From: Ramlibacter henchirensis
GTDB taxonomy: Bacteria; Pseudomonadota; Gammaproteobacteria; Burkholderiales; Burkholderiaceae_C
Assembly: GCF_004682015.1 (NCBI RefSeq)
Contig: NZ_SMLM01000001.1
Span: 496,001-560,000 of the forward strand
DNA length: 64,000 bases
Direction: 5' to 3'
The notes beneath the pieces were generated by a model, which made no database searches, had not been told where the DNA came from, and worked only from the letters and a program-made list of their open reading frames with translations. Position 1 is the first letter of the stretch. Every line of letters begins with the position of its first letter. Shown one piece after another: positions 9,956 to 18,419 of the stretch. Made by a program: the position numbers and the translations under genes.

Positions 9956-11053
9956 CTACTTGGCGCCCCAAACTTTGTAGTCGTACACGGTGATGTCACC
10001 GGCGCCCGCAACTGGCTCGACGCCCAACTCGACGCTGGCCACGTGCTCGTTGCCCACAGCCCACTTCTCGCCGCAAGAGTCGGCGCGGGTGGCGACGTAG
10101 TTGATGATGGCAGCCAGGTCGATCTCGCCGGGGTCGGCCGGCAGGACAGCAGGCACGAAGGCAATCATCTTCCACCCGGTCCTTCCGTAACTGCCGTTGA
10201 GGTTCATGAAGTCGTAGCGCAGGCAGCCGTCAGCGGCGCTCTTGGTGGCGTAAACGTGGTACTCCTTGCCGCCGATGGTCGCGGTGTGGTCGAACCAGTG
10301 GGGTTTGCGTCCGTCGGGCACGTTGTGCGCGCCATAGTTGCCCCAGTGGGACAGCGGAACCATGATCTCGTGCGTGATCGACGAGTTCAGGAAGCCCGTG
10401 TCCTGCTTCGCGCCGGACTGCAGCCAGATATCGAACGTGAGCTGCCCCTGGCCCGTCGGCGCCGACAGGTGCGCGAAGTTGAACTTGGCCTTCAGCGACT
10501 TCACCGGCAGCTGCATCGGGAACAGCGTCCCCGGTGTGTGGCCGGTGGGCGCCTGCTGCAGGGTCGAGCCGTTCGGCAGGCGCACGGGGTCGCCGTCCAC
10601 GGTGGTGCCGGTGCTGTAGTACCCGGGGCGGCGGCCGTTCAGGACCGAGGGAAAGCCCTTCACTTCGGCCGAGCCGGGGGGATTCGGCCAGCGCCACTTC
10701 ATGCGGAAAGCGACCTCGCCGTTCGGGCCGACGTTGGGGCTCACGCCGATCTGCTGTTCGAACTGGTGGGCGTTCGGGCCTTCCGTGATGCCGCTCTGCC
10801 CCCAGCGGTTGTCTTCCATCCAGTACGCATCATCCGGATTGCCGACCTGCAGCCAGGCGTTGGAGCTGGCCGCCACAGGGATCTCGGGGGGCTCAGTCCT
10901 GGTGGAGCCGGCGAGGACGGTTTCCGATTGCGCGACCTGCACGCCCGTCGTGGTGCTGCCGCTGTCCAGGGCGCCACCTCCGCCGCCGCCACAGGCGGCG
11001 AGGATCGCCAAGGCGGCAACGGGGCCGGCGCGGAACAAAATCTGTCTCGTCAT
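9956..11053 (-). CDS. GH12-like lipoprotein (putative endo-glucanase fold)
   Basis: 365-residue exported lipoprotein: the signal ends LAAC (Cys21), then comes a poly-Gly/Ser/Thr linker, then a beta-rich domain from about 65. The domain matches the glycoside hydrolase family 12 pattern: NRWGQSG near 82, an FDIWL strand, a candidate nucleophile Glu229 in THEIMVPLSHWG, and a C-terminal segment EIDLAAIINY, GVEPVAG (Glu346 as candidate acid/base) and ITVYDYKVW. GH12 enzymes cut beta-1,4-glucans or xyloglucan. The similarity is from motif reading only, so the fold call is firmer than the activity. It is likely cell-surface or periplasmic and monocistronic. Confidence 0.72.
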   Translation of the reverse strand: MTRQILFRAGPVAALAILAACGGGGGGALDSGSTTTGVQVAQSETVLAGSTRTEPPEIPVAASSNAWLQVGNPDDAYWMEDNRWGQSGITEGPNAHQFEQQIGVSPNVGPNGEVAFRMKWRWPNPPGSAEVKGFPSVLNGRRPGYYSTGTTVDGDPVRLPNGSTLQQAPTGHTPGTLFPMQLPVKSLKAKFNFAHLSAPTGQGQLTFDIWLQSGAKQDTGFLNSSITHEIMVPLSHWGNYGAHNVPDGRKPHWFDHTATIGGKEYHVYATKSAADGCLRYDFMNLNGSYGRTGWKMIAFVPAVLPADPGEIDLAAIINYVATRADSCGEKWAVGNEHVASVELGVEPVAGAGDITVYDYKVWGAK

Positions 11054-11489
11054 GAGTTACACGTCCAGGTCGGGGGCATTGCGTGCGGCGCTCGAGCGCG
11101 CCTGTTGCCCGGTCGGAGGATGAGCTTTGCGTTTCAGGTCCTGTCCGGGTGGCTACGGACAGCGGCGCTTGAAAGCTGCGGCTCAGCGATGGACGCGAAT
11201 CTAGTAGGTCCCGTCTGACAAGCTGTAGGCGCCCGACTACAAACGTGAGCAAACATGAGCTTGAGGATTTCGTGGAGGACATCACGACGGCGGCGCGTTC
11301 GCCCGGCACGCGCGCACGGAGCCGACGCGGAAGTACGCAGTAAGCCCAGCCGATGGGGGCGGCAAGCTCGGCGGTAGATCAGCGGCTGCCAACCGCTGAT
11401 GAACCGAACAGTTACCGTTTTGATGAGGTTAGAGGCGTTCCCATAGGGGCACCAGGAACGCGACGGCGCCTACGAAGCCTGAGCGGACA
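11054..11489. other. Intergenic stretch with one hairpin
   Basis: About 435 bases without a supportable gene. Short open frames on both strands lack ribosome binding sites and protein-like composition. The only clear structure is the inverted repeat at 11378-11400. The right part lies beyond the stop of the flavoprotein gene and the left part is the 5' region of the GH12-like gene. Confidence 0.6.
11378..11400. repeat. 8-bp perfect inverted repeat
   Basis: ATCAGCGG (11378-11385) and CCGCTGAT (11393-11400) are perfect complements separated by 7 bases. There is no T-tract, so it is either a weak terminator hairpin for the flavoprotein gene ending at 11490 or an operator for the GH12-like gene. 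Confidence 0.45.
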
Positions 11490-12767
11490 TCAGCCAGCGA
11501 TCGCGGGCGGCCGCTGGCGTAACCACCGCGCCGCACCTTGCCCCGCGAGCCGGCCCGTGGCGAAACAGGCGGTGAGCAGGTAGCCGCCGGTCGGCGCGTC
11601 CCAGTCGAGCATCTCGCCGGCGCAGAACACGCCGGGCAGGTCGCGCAGCATGCCATCGGCATCCAGCGCTTCCAGGCGGACGCCACCCGCCGTGCTGATC
11701 GCCTCTTCGACCGGGCGGGGCCGGGCCAGTGTCAGCGGCAGCGCCTTCAGGGCGGTGGCCAGGCGCTCGGGATCATCGAGCTGCTGCGGCGAGAGCACCT
11801 CGTGCAGCAAGGCCATCTTGAGAGCGGCAATGCCCAGCCGGCTCTTGAGGTGGGTGGACAGGCTGCGCGAGCCGCGCGGGCGGCGGGTTTCCGCCAGCAC
11901 CTGGGCCGGGCTGTGTTGCGGCAGCAGGTCGATGATCCAGGTGGCACGGCCATGCCTGGCGATCTCATTGCGCAGCCGCGCCGAAAAGGCGTACACCAGG
12001 CTGCCTTCGATGCCGGTCTCCGTCAACACGAACTCGCCTTGCCGGCTGTCCTCCGGCGGCTGGGTGTCCATGCGGGCGGCCACTGGCTTGACCGGCTGGC
12101 CCGCATACCGCTGGCGCACGTGGTCGCTCCACCCCGCGCCACCCGCGCGCGTGGGCGCCACGTCGAATCCACAGTTGGCGGGCTGCAGCGGCTCGATGGG
12201 AACGCCGCGCGCGGCCAGGAGCGGCACCCACGTCCCATCGGAGCCCAGGCGCGGCCAGCTTGCGCCTCCCAACGCGAGAACAACTGCCTGCGCCGCGTGG
12301 GCGATGCGTCCCGCAGGTGCATCGAAGAGGAGGTCACCCGTCGAGGGATCCCATCCCTTCCAGCGGTGCCGCGTGTGCAGCCGCACGCCGGCGGCGCGCA
12401 GCCGGTGCAGCCACGCGCGCAACAACGGCGCGGCCTTCATGTCGGTCGGGAAGACGCGCCCGGAAGTCCCCACGAAGGTCTCGACGCCCAGGCCGGCAGC
12501 CCAGCGCCGGACCTCCTCGGCTCCGAAGGCCGAGATCGCCTCCCGCAGCGCACTGCTGCGCTCCCCGTAGCGGGCAAGAAAGGATTCGGGACGTTCCGAG
12601 TGGGTGAGATTCAGGCCGCCGCGCCCGGCGAGCAGGAATTTGCGGCCCACGGACGGCATGGCATCGAACAAATCGACCGGCACGCCATGCTCGGCCAGCA
12701 CCTCGGCCGCCATCAGGCCGGCCGGTCCGCCGCCGATCACGGCGGCGCGCAAGGGAAAAGAAGTCAC
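11490..12767 (-). CDS. HI0933/TIGR03862-type FAD flavoprotein
   Basis: 425-residue NAD(P)/FAD-dependent oxidoreductase-like protein. The N-terminal dinucleotide-binding motif is AVIGGGPAGLMAAEVLAEHG, followed by the family signature VGRKFLLAGRGGLNLTHSE and a second FAD-contacting segment VLALGGASWPRLGSDG. The C-terminus has GGVRLEALDADGMLRDLPGVFCAGEMLDWDAPTGGYLL, cited here only as the family's FAD-binding end motif around residues 355-395. The physiological reaction of this group is not established. It is divergent from the methyltransferase at 12849. The chosen start is GTG. Confidence 0.88.
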   Translation of the reverse strand: MTSFPLRAAVIGGGPAGLMAAEVLAEHGVPVDLFDAMPSVGRKFLLAGRGGLNLTHSERPESFLARYGERSSALREAISAFGAEEVRRWAAGLGVETFVGTSGRVFPTDMKAAPLLRAWLHRLRAAGVRLHTRHRWKGWDPSTGDLLFDAPAGRIAHAAQAVVLALGGASWPRLGSDGTWVPLLAARGVPIEPLQPANCGFDVAPTRAGGAGWSDHVRQRYAGQPVKPVAARMDTQPPEDSRQGEFVLTETGIEGSLVYAFSARLRNEIARHGRATWIIDLLPQHSPAQVLAETRRPRGSRSLSTHLKSRLGIAALKMALLHEVLSPQQLDDPERLATALKALPLTLARPRPVEEAISTAGGVRLEALDADGMLRDLPGVFCAGEMLDWDAPTGGYLLTACFATGRLAGQGAARWLRQRPPAIAG

Positions 12768-12848
12768 CGCGAGATTGTCTTGCCCCCCGCCGACTCGGCA
12801 GCGTGCACACCCGTCTCACGCCAATCCACCCGCGCACAATCGGTCACG

Positions 12849-14003
12849 ATGAACCCTTCGGACGTAGCGGTCCTCCAGTGGCAGGAAGGTGGCGAGCAGC
12901 GTCAGGCGCGGTGGCGTTCGGAATCGGGCTGGCCGGTACCCAAGCGCGTGCAGCTTGCCGACGACCAGATGCCTGCCGACCTGGCCTATCGCCTCGCCTG
13001 CGAAGGGACGGCGCTGCTCTGGCGGGGCGACTTCCAGAACGCGCGACAGCTCCTCCAGGCGCTCGCCCGCAGGCTCGACCGCGCGGCCCGCAAGCCCGTA
13101 GCCGCACCCGCGAAACCTTCCGAGGTTTTCTACCGGTACCGGCAGGCGCAGGGGCGCCGGGCACGGGTGCTCGGCATGCTGGTCATCGAAGTCGGCGGCG
13201 ACCATGGCATCGGTCTTCGCCGCGCGCCCGACCTGCGCGCGGCGTGCGGCGAGGCCTGGGGGCCGCCGGACGGACAGGCTTGCGTCGTGGCGCTGCGCGA
13301 ACTGATCGGTCTGGTGGGGGCGCATGAATGGCGCAAGGAGGGCGTGGAGGTGCCGGCGCTAGGACCGCCGCCGCGCAACCGCATCCACCCGCACTACGGC
13401 GTGTTCTCGCCGGTACGCGGGGAGTACCTCGACCTGATCGCGCGGGCGGCCCTGCCTGCCGGCGTCTCGCTGGCCTGGGACATCGGCACCGGCACCGGCG
13501 TGATCGCAGCGGTGCTGGCGCGCCGCGGGATCGCGCGCGTCGTGGCAACAGACCTGAGTCCCCGTGCAGTCGCCTGCGCTCGCGACAACATCCAGCGGCT
13601 GCATCTGCAGGACCGGATCGAGCTCGTCGAAGCCGACCTGTTTCCGGCCGGAGAGGCACCGCTCATCGTCTGCAACCCACCGTGGCTGCCGGGCAAGCCC
13701 AGCTCCATGCTGGAGCACGCCGTCTACGACCCCGACAGCCGCATGCTGCGCGGGTTCCTGGGCAGGCTGCGCGAGCGGCTCGCGCCAGGAGGCGAGGGCT
13801 GGCTGGTGCTGTCCGACCTGGCCGAGCACCTGGGTCTGCGTACCCGGGACGAATTGCTCGCGCTCTTCGACGCCGGCGGGCTCGCCGTTCGCGAGCGGCT
13901 GGACGTCCGGCCCCGGCATCCGAAGGCCGGCGACACCAGTGATCCGCTGGCCACGGCCCGGAGCCGCGAAATCACCTCCCTCTGGCGCCTCGGTGCAGCC
14001 TGA
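12849..14003 (+). CDS. Class I SAM-dependent methyltransferase
   Basis: 384-residue protein whose C-terminal half is a Rossmann methyltransferase domain: motif I WDIGTGTGVIAAVLA near 210-225, acidic residue in VVATDLSP, and the NPPW motif typical of N-methyltransferases that act on protein glutamine or nucleobases (PrmC/RsmC-like). The N-terminal half has no recognised domain but includes an Arg-rich YRYRQAQGRRARVLGM stretch. The substrate is therefore unknown and could be an rRNA base or a protein side chain. The start is the ATG 81 bases from the divergent flavoprotein gene; the long open frame upstream overlaps that gene and is rejected. Confidence 0.85.
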   Translation: MNPSDVAVLQWQEGGEQRQARWRSESGWPVPKRVQLADDQMPADLAYRLACEGTALLWRGDFQNARQLLQALARRLDRAARKPVAAPAKPSEVFYRYRQAQGRRARVLGMLVIEVGGDHGIGLRRAPDLRAACGEAWGPPDGQACVVALRELIGLVGAHEWRKEGVEVPALGPPPRNRIHPHYGVFSPVRGEYLDLIARAALPAGVSLAWDIGTGTGVIAAVLARRGIARVVATDLSPRAVACARDNIQRLHLQDRIELVEADLFPAGEAPLIVCNPPWLPGKPSSMLEHAVYDPDSRMLRGFLGRLRERLAPGGEGWLVLSDLAEHLGLRTRDELLALFDAGGLAVRERLDVRPRHPKAGDTSDPLATARSREITSLWRLGAA

Positions 14004-14037
14004 CCCAGGGGCTACGTCCGCCCCTCGCGATGTGCCG

Positions 14038-15483
14038 TCAACCGGCGGCCTGCGCCACCCACCCCGCCGTTCGGGCCTGCGCGTAAGTGCGATCCAGGGC
14101 TTGCCGGATCAGCCCGCACATCTCGTCCACCTGCGCGCGCGTCATGATCAGCGGAGGCGCGACGATCATCCGGTCGCCCACCGCGCGCATCACCAGGCCG
14201 TTGTCGAAACAGTGCCCGCGGCACGCCATCCCGATGGCGATCTCCGGAGCGAACGATTCGCGCAGGGGGATATCGCGGCACAACTGGATCGCGGCCATCA
14301 GCCCGCAGCTCTGGACCTCCCCGACCATCGGGTGATCCAGCAGGTTCGCGAGCTGCTGCGCCAGGTAGGGGCCGGTGTCTTCGCGCACCCGCTGCACCAG
14401 CTGCTGCTGCTCGATCACGTCCAGGTTCGCCAGGGCCACTGCGCAGGCCACCGGGTGGCCCGAGTACGTGTAGCCGTGTTCGAACTCTCCGCCGCGCTCG
14501 ATCAGCACCCGCGCGACACGCTCCCCGACCATCACGCCGCCCAGCGGGACATACCCGCTGGTCACGCCTTTCGCGAATGTCATCAGGTCCGGCCGGGTCC
14601 CGAAGGTCTCGCAGCCCCACCACCGGCCCGTGCGTCCGAAGCCGCACACGACCTCGTCGCTCACCAGCAGGATGCCGTGGCGGTCGCAGATGCGCTGGAT
14701 CTCGGGCCAGTAGGTGGACGGCGGCACGACCACGCCGCCGGCGCCCTGCACCGGCTCACCGATGAAGGCCGCGACCTTGTCGGGGCCGATCTCCGCGATC
14801 TTCTCCTCCAGCCAGCGGGCGGCGACGACACCGAACTCCTCGCGCGAGAGGCCCTTCGCCGCGCCGTGGCGGTGTGCCCAGAAATGCGGCTGGTCGATGT
14901 GGGCGATGCCCGGGATGGGCAGTCCTCCCTGCGTGTGCATGGCCGCCATGCCGCCGAGCGACGCCGCCGCCATCGTGGAGCCGTGGTAGGCGTTGAGCCG
15001 CGAGACGATCACCTTGCGCTCGGGCTGCCCCATCAGGTCCCAGTAGCGGCGCACCAACCGGATGACCGTGTCGTTGGCTTCCGAGCCGGAGCTGCTGAAG
15101 AACACGTGCCGGAACTGCGCCGGCGTCACCGCGGCCAGCCGCTCGGCGAGGGCGGTGGCCGGCGGCGTCGTGGTCTGGAAGAAGGCGTTGTAGTAGGGCA
15201 GGGTCCGCATCTGCTGCGCGGCAGCCTCGATGAGGGCGCCCTGGCCATAGCCGACGTTCACGCACCACAGGCCCGACATGGCGTCGAAGATCCGCCGGCC
15301 ATCGCTGTCCCACACGTACACGCCGTCCCCGTGCGTGATCACGCGCACTCCCTTGGTGGCGAGCGCCTGGTGGTCCGTGAACGGGTGCAGGAAATGGGCT
15401 GCGTCCGCGGCTTGCCACTCCCGGGTGCTGCGCCTTGCGAACGGCGGCAGGTCCATGTTGAAGGCAGGCGTGTTGGCGGTCAT
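14038..15483 (-). CDS. Class III (omega) aminotransferase, putrescine-pyruvate type
   Basis: 481-residue PLP enzyme of fold type I, aminotransferase class III. Features: FFSSSGSEANDTVIRL (PLP phosphate region), AYHGST, GEPVQGAGGVVVPP, the LVSDEVVCGFGRTG Asp that binds the pyridine nitrogen, and the Schiff-base Lys in TFAKGVTSGYVPLGG. The sequence resembles SpuC, putrescine-pyruvate aminotransferase, and other beta-alanine/polyamine transaminases. It sits 12 bases downstream of a glutamine-synthetase-family gene on the same strand, the SpuB/PuuA-type partner, which supports polyamine or amine catabolism. The exact amine donor cannot be read from sequence. Confidence 0.9.
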   Translation of the reverse strand: MTANTPAFNMDLPPFARRSTREWQAADAAHFLHPFTDHQALATKGVRVITHGDGVYVWDSDGRRIFDAMSGLWCVNVGYGQGALIEAAAQQMRTLPYYNAFFQTTTPPATALAERLAAVTPAQFRHVFFSSSGSEANDTVIRLVRRYWDLMGQPERKVIVSRLNAYHGSTMAAASLGGMAAMHTQGGLPIPGIAHIDQPHFWAHRHGAAKGLSREEFGVVAARWLEEKIAEIGPDKVAAFIGEPVQGAGGVVVPPSTYWPEIQRICDRHGILLVSDEVVCGFGRTGRWWGCETFGTRPDLMTFAKGVTSGYVPLGGVMVGERVARVLIERGGEFEHGYTYSGHPVACAVALANLDVIEQQQLVQRVREDTGPYLAQQLANLLDHPMVGEVQSCGLMAAIQLCRDIPLRESFAPEIAIGMACRGHCFDNGLVMRAVGDRMIVAPPLIMTRAQVDEMCGLIRQALDRTYAQARTAGWVAQAAG

Positions 15484-15495
15484 GGGGTCCCCCTG

Positions 15496-16863
15496 TCAGA
15501 CATGGAGCAGCAAGTGCTCGCGCTCCCAGGGCGAGATCACCCTCATGAATTCCTCGTGCTCGAGGTCCTTGATCTCCGCGTACACGGTCAGGAACTCCTT
15601 GCCGAGAACCTCGGCCAGGTCGTGTTCGGCGCGCAGCAGCGACACCGCCTCGCTGAGGCTGCGGGGGAGCTCGAACGCGCTCTGGTAGGCGCTCCCCTTG
15701 CACTCCTCGGTGGGGTTGATGCGCTGCTCGATGCCCAGCAAGCCGCAGGCCAGCGTGGCGGCCAGGGCGACGTAGGGGTTCGCGTCCGCGCCGATGACCC
15801 TGTTCTCGACGCGGCGGGCCCGCGGCGTGGAAACCGGGGAGCGGATCCCGACCGTCCGGTTGTCGACGCCCCACTGGATGTTGATCGGCGCGGCGGTGAA
15901 CCGCTCGAGGCGCCGGTAGCTGTTGACGTACGGCGCGAAGAGCGCCATGGCGGCCGGGATGTATTTCTGCAGGCCGCCGATGTACCAGTAGAACTCCCGG
16001 CTGGGCGTGCCGTCCTCGTTGCTGAACAGGTTGCGTTCCCCGTCCTGGCTGACCAGGCTCTGGTGCACGTGCATGGCGCTGCCCGGCTCCCCGGCGATCG
16101 GCTTGGCCATGAAGGTGGCGTACATGTCGTGCCGCAGCGCCGCTTCGCGGACGGTGCGCTTGAACAGGAAGACCTCGTCGGCCAGTGCCATCGGCGCCGA
16201 ATGGAAGAAGTTGATCTCCATCTGGCCGGCACCCACCTCGTGGATCAGCGTGTCCACGTTCAGTTCCATCTTCTCGCAGTAGTCGTAGACGTCCTCGAAC
16301 AGCGGGTCGAACTCGTTGACGGCGTCGATCGAGTACGCCTGGCGCGAAGTCTCGGCGCGGCCGCTGCGGCCGACGGGCGCCCTCAGTGGCAGGTCGGGGT
16401 CGGTGTTGCGCGCCACGAGGTAGAACTCCAGTTCCGGCGCGACCACGGGAGTCCACCCCCTGCGGTCGAACAGCTCGCAGACGCGGCGCAGCACCGCCCG
16501 CGGCGCGAACGGCACCAGCCGGCCGTGGCGGTCGTAGCAGTCGTGGATCACCTGCGCCGTCGGGTCCACCGCCCAGGGCACGATCCGGACGGTCGTCGGG
16601 TCGGCGACCAGGTGCATGTCGGCATCGTTGCGGCTCACGACGTCGAAATAGGGCCCGTCATTCGGATATTCACCCGTGACGCTCATGGCGACCACGACTT
16701 CGGGAAGCCGCATGCCGCGGTCCTCGGTGAACTTCTCGCGCGGAAGGATCTTCCCCCGCGCCACGCCGGTGAGGTCCGGCACGAGGCATTCGATCTCCGT
16801 GACGCGGTGCTCGTTGAGCCAATTGTCCAGCTCGGCGAACTGGAACTGCCGGCGGTCTTGCAT
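15496..16863 (-). CDS. Glutamine synthetase-family gamma-glutamylpolyamine synthetase-like
   Basis: 455-residue GS-I fold protein ligating glutamate to an amine with ATP. Landmarks: N-terminal beta-grasp with IECLVPDLTGVARGKILP, ATP/metal-site strand PELEFYL, AGQMEINFFHS, GSAMHVHQSL, RTVGIRSP and RVENRVIGADANPYVALAA. True GlnA normally carries an adenylylation Tyr loop near the C-terminus; here the tail reads ISPWEREHLLLHV, as in PuuA/SpuB relatives. It is upstream of, and probably co-transcribed with, the putrescine-type aminotransferase. The start at 16863 (MQDRRQFQF) was preferred over the longer open frame, whose first 57 residues are Arg/Ser-rich and cross the structured leader. Confidence 0.9.
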   Translation of the reverse strand: MQDRRQFQFAELDNWLNEHRVTEIECLVPDLTGVARGKILPREKFTEDRGMRLPEVVVAMSVTGEYPNDGPYFDVVSRNDADMHLVADPTTVRIVPWAVDPTAQVIHDCYDRHGRLVPFAPRAVLRRVCELFDRRGWTPVVAPELEFYLVARNTDPDLPLRAPVGRSGRAETSRQAYSIDAVNEFDPLFEDVYDYCEKMELNVDTLIHEVGAGQMEINFFHSAPMALADEVFLFKRTVREAALRHDMYATFMAKPIAGEPGSAMHVHQSLVSQDGERNLFSNEDGTPSREFYWYIGGLQKYIPAAMALFAPYVNSYRRLERFTAAPINIQWGVDNRTVGIRSPVSTPRARRVENRVIGADANPYVALAATLACGLLGIEQRINPTEECKGSAYQSAFELPRSLSEAVSLLRAEHDLAEVLGKEFLTVYAEIKDLEHEEFMRVISPWEREHLLLHV

Positions 16864-16935
16864 GGTGGAGGCGCTCGAAGGTGTCCGCGGGCGGAGGGGC
16901 GTGGCGGTGTCCGGTCCGGAGGAAACGACAAGGCC

Positions 16936-16947
16936 GTCCGGCCGGAC
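16936..16947. promoter_or_regulatory. 12-bp perfect palindrome
   Basis: GTCCGGCCGGAC reads identically on both strands, 73 bases upstream of the GS-like start codon. It is a candidate operator, although all-GC palindromes are common in this composition. Confidence 0.3.
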
Positions 16948-16972
16948 CGCCTCGGCGCTGCCACGCGGTCGA

Positions 16973-17023
16973 TAGCGACGGCGCAAATCTGTCGCGCCTT
17001 TGCGCCTGGTGATGTCGTCGCTA
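16973..17023. repeat. Nested (cruciform-like) inverted repeat
   Basis: Outer arms TAGCGACG (16973-16980) and CGTCGCTA (17016-17023) enclose inner arms GGCGCAAA (16980-16987) and TTTGCGCC (16999-17006). All four arms match perfectly over 8 bases. As RNA on the minus strand it would form a two-tier stem about 110 bases ahead of the GS-like start codon. Confidence 0.6.
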
Positions 17024-17243
17024 GCGGAGCCCACGAAGTCATCGTATCCATCAGCCTCGCGCCTGAGAGGCGAACTGCGGGTAAACGCTCCTCGATCAGC
17101 TTCGGCGGCTCCAGCCCAGGCACGGCGAAGCGCGTCCTGGTCGAGCGTAGGCGCTGTTCAGCTCCGGCATGGCTGCACGGCATGGCCCGTTGGAGCCAGG
17201 ACAGCTGAGTTGTGCTGCCGAGGTGCTCCCATGTCGTGCTGCG

Positions 17244-17957
17244 CTAGAAGCGCTCGCCGTGCGCGAGATACCGCCACTGGCCGGGCGGCAGGCCCGCCAT
17301 GGGGACGCGGCCGATGCGGATCCGCTTGAGGGCCGTGAGCGTCAGGCCGACCTGCGCGCACATCCAGGGCAGCATCTCCGGTGGGATGGCCTTGACCGCG
17401 AAGCGCAAGCGGGCCTCGCTCTGCCAGCTCACGTGCGCCGGCGGCAGGGCGCGCCCCTCGAACACCAGGCCTTCACGCAGGCGCGGCAAGCCGCCCGCGA
17501 CGATGGCGCCGGCCACCTCCGCGAGCAGTTCCTGCTCGATCAGGTGGGCGTCCTCGCGCAGCTTGCGCACGATCCTTCCGTCCTGGCTGAAGACGGAGAG
17601 CCCCTCGGCCTGCACGGGCAGCGCGAGCAGGGGGACCAGCCCCGCGCGGTGGCTCTTGACCGGGCGGATGCCCGAAGCGTCTTGCGGCCAATGCGTCGCC
17701 GCGCCGAGCGACGCCAGCGCCGCGGCGGTGCTCATGCCCGCCGGCTTGTGCATCAGGAACGTCGCCGGCGCCGCCGGCTGCAGGTTCGCGCGAGGATCGA
17801 TTTCGACCCTCTCTCCCGCAACCCGGAACTGCGGCTCTTCCACGACGTTGCCGTCCACGCGCACCCAGCCTTCGGCGATGTACTGCTCCGCCTCGCGCCG
17901 CGAGCAGGGCACCAGGGCTGCAACGACCTTCGACAGGCGTTTCGGTTCGTCAGGCAC
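17244..17957 (-). CDS. RsuA/RluF-like S4 pseudouridine synthase homologue, catalytic Asp absent
   Basis: 237-residue protein with an N-terminal S4 RNA-binding domain (KRLSKVVAALVPCSRREAEQYIAEGWVRV is the region at 6-34) and a C-terminal Rsu-type pseudouridine synthase fold ending TLTALKRIRIGRVPMAGLPPG. The canonical active-site motif GRLDxxTEGL is here LALPVQAEGL (residues 111-120), so the catalytic Asp is replaced by Pro114. rRNA binding may be retained while uridine isomerisation is doubtful. The start is a GTG at 17957 overlapping the stop of the GIY-YIG gene, with a GGTGCGGAG binding site; the two genes are translationally coupled. Confidence 0.85.
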   Translation of the reverse strand: MPDEPKRLSKVVAALVPCSRREAEQYIAEGWVRVDGNVVEEPQFRVAGERVEIDPRANLQPAAPATFLMHKPAGMSTAAALASLGAATHWPQDASGIRPVKSHRAGLVPLLALPVQAEGLSVFSQDGRIVRKLREDAHLIEQELLAEVAGAIVAGGLPRLREGLVFEGRALPPAHVSWQSEARLRFAVKAIPPEMLPWMCAQVGLTLTALKRIRIGRVPMAGLPPGQWRYLAHGERF

Positions 17958-18234
17958 GCTCCGCACCCTCGAAGAAGGCGAGCTTTCGCGAGCGAGGCAG
18001 CGCCTTGAGCTGCAGTTCGGCCCTGAGTGCGTCCCCCTTGCTCGGGAATTCGCGGGCGGCCAGGACACGCATCGGCGGCCGCGCGCGCGTGAACCTTGCG
18101 CCCAGTCCGCAGGCATGCTGCAGGAACCGCTGCTCCACGTCGAGCGCGATCCCGGCGTAGTACACGCCACCCTCGCATTCAAGGAGATAGAGCCAGTAGG
18201 GCGCGCTCCGGCGGTTGCTCGACTTTCCATGCAC
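17950..18234 (-). CDS. GIY-YIG domain protein (UPF0213-like)
   Basis: Small protein of about 94 residues in the YhbQ/UPF0213 group of single-domain GIY-YIG nuclease-fold proteins. WLYLLECEGGVYYAGIALDVEQRF carries the motif pair as LYL and YAG, with the family Arg in EQRF, and the domain ends SRKLAFFEGAE. Related proteins are linked to DNA repair or nuclease activity, but the role is unproven. The start is uncertain: a GTG at 18234 gives the usual family length, while longer starts to 18339 add Arg-rich sequence. Its stop overlaps the GTG of the S4-domain gene downstream. It is divergent from the acyl-CoA dehydrogenase. Confidence 0.75.
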   Translation of the reverse strand: MHGKSSNRRSAPYWLYLLECEGGVYYAGIALDVEQRFLQHACGLGARFTRARPPMRVLAAREFPSKGDALRAELQLKALPRSRKLAFFEGAERA

Positions 18235-18419
18235 GAATGCATTGTGGACTGACGCGCGGATCTGGGGCGGGCTGCTTCGCCCGCATCGGTGATGCCGTGC
18301 GGCGCGATTCCGGGACGTTCCAACGGCCACCGCATCCATACGACCGGCCCTATGCTGTCGACGTCGAAGGCTATCCTGTACTGGTGGCTGTGCATGAAGG
18401 CCGGCGCCGACATCGAACC

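Larger units (their letters stand above)
16864..17243. other. Structured intergenic region upstream of the GS-like gene
   Basis: About 380 bases with no supported gene. It holds a nested inverted repeat (16973-17023) and a perfect 12-bp palindrome GTCCGGCCGGAC at 16936-16947. On the minus strand this is the 5' region of the amine-catabolic gene pair, so these elements could be operator or leader RNA. Confidence 0.6.

Noticed and set aside
11538..12848. Long plus-strand open frame leading into the methyltransferase
   Set aside because: It lies antisense to the flavoprotein gene; the family-like sequence starts only at 12849.
17055..17090. CTCTCAGGC on the minus strand, resembling the conserved part of the glycine riboswitch
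   Set aside because: The matching GGAGAG and GCCGAAGGxGCAA parts are not in the right arrangement, so only a short match is present. An Rfam gcvT search would decide.
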